From Bacteroidota bacterium (GTDB lineage: Bacteria; Bacteroidota; Bacteroidia; Bacteroidales; Rikenellaceae), in contig JAEZPN010000118.1 in NCBI GenBank assembly GCA_023413645.1, forward strand, positions 1-30,914: DNA of 30,914 nucleotides. Direction: 5' to 3'. Below the pieces are notes generated by a model. It did no database searches and had not been told where the DNA came from. It was given only the letters and a program-made list of their open reading frames with translations. A program made the position numbers and the translations under genes. Positions 30,789-30,914 of the stretch are shown one piece after another (position 1 is the first letter of the stretch; each line of letters opens with the position of its first letter).

Positions 30789-30820
30789 CAAATGTACTAA
30801 TTTATCTACCAAAATGCAAA
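30789..30820 (-). promoter_or_regulatory. Full Bacteroidetes promoter of the tatD unit
   Basis: On the minus strand TTTG (30817-30820), a 20-bp spacer, then TACATTTG (30789-30796). The predicted start is near 30785, about four bases from the ATG at 30781. Confidence 0.7.
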
Positions 30821-30835
30821 TATGCGGAGAAATGA

Positions 30836-30866
30836 TTGGTCAATTCAAAAAAAATCCGTATCTTCG
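30836..30866 (+). promoter_or_regulatory. Promoter reading off the right edge
   Basis: TTG (30836-30838), a 20-bp spacer, TATCTTCG (30859-30866), one base off TAnnTTTG. No start codon of a convincing gene is seen before the window ends at 30914, so the gene it serves lies outside. Confidence 0.45.
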
Positions 30867-30914
30867 TGCGCATTTTATAATGTATATCGGTACACCATAA
30901 AGTTTTGTAAGCGA

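Overview
The window looks like a chromosomal segment of a Bacteroidales bacterium. A Rikenellaceae/Alistipes-type genome is my best guess, but I cannot prove the genus. The reasons are a Bacteroidetes-type promoter box TAnnTTTG upstream of many genes (four with a TTTG or TTG element 19-20 bp further up), few Shine-Dalgarno sequences, an Rnf operon ending in a C-terminally extended RnfG, DUF4924 and DUF5723 family proteins, and lipoproteins with an acidic residue close behind the lipid-attachment cysteine. Gene content is mostly housekeeping. I see no phage, transposase, CRISPR array, tRNA or rRNA.

Layout. 1-912 (-): 5' part of a sensor histidine kinase that runs off the left edge. 1100-2281 (+): an exported protein built from two copies of a plug-like plus TonB-C-like unit. 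2282-2661: a non-coding block made of three successive palindromic elements. 2662-10015 (-): one long operon, nadE - rseC-like - rnfB - rnfC - rnfD - rnfG - rnfE - rnfA, joining NAD synthesis to the ion-pumping ferredoxin:NAD+ oxidoreductase. 10243-11964 (-): YtfJ-like periplasmic protein followed by a short Omp85-type barrel. 12187-12669 (+): low-molecular-weight tyrosine phosphatase. 12751-12912 (-): rpmH, too short for most ORF cut-offs. 13112-16967 (-): cdd - RluA-type pseudouridine synthase - dtd - surface nuclease lipoprotein - DUF4924 - small lipoprotein.

17043-20812 (+): a methionine operon, metY - metX - hom, preceded by a strong promoter and an unannotated 28-residue leader peptide with seven methionines; this looks like a transcription attenuator. 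20883-21410 (-): SpoU-family RNA methyltransferase. 21539-24437 (+): an outer-membrane barrel whose signal-peptide codons contain a run of nine G (candidate phase-variable switch), then glnS. 24637-28443 (+): a 793-residue lipoprotein paired with a DUF5723 barrel. 28516-30781 (-): tatD - tcdA - D-2-hydroxyacid dehydrogenase, with a promoter so close to tatD that its mRNA is nearly leaderless. A promoter-like element at 30836-30866 points off the right edge.

Most worth a second look: the Met-rich leader of the metY operon; the two abutting ~130-bp nested palindromes at 2406-2663, whose stems change in a compensatory way; two extra flavinylation-like motifs in the RnfG tail; the poly-G tract; and a NAD synthetase whose glutaminase domain lacks its nucleophile.
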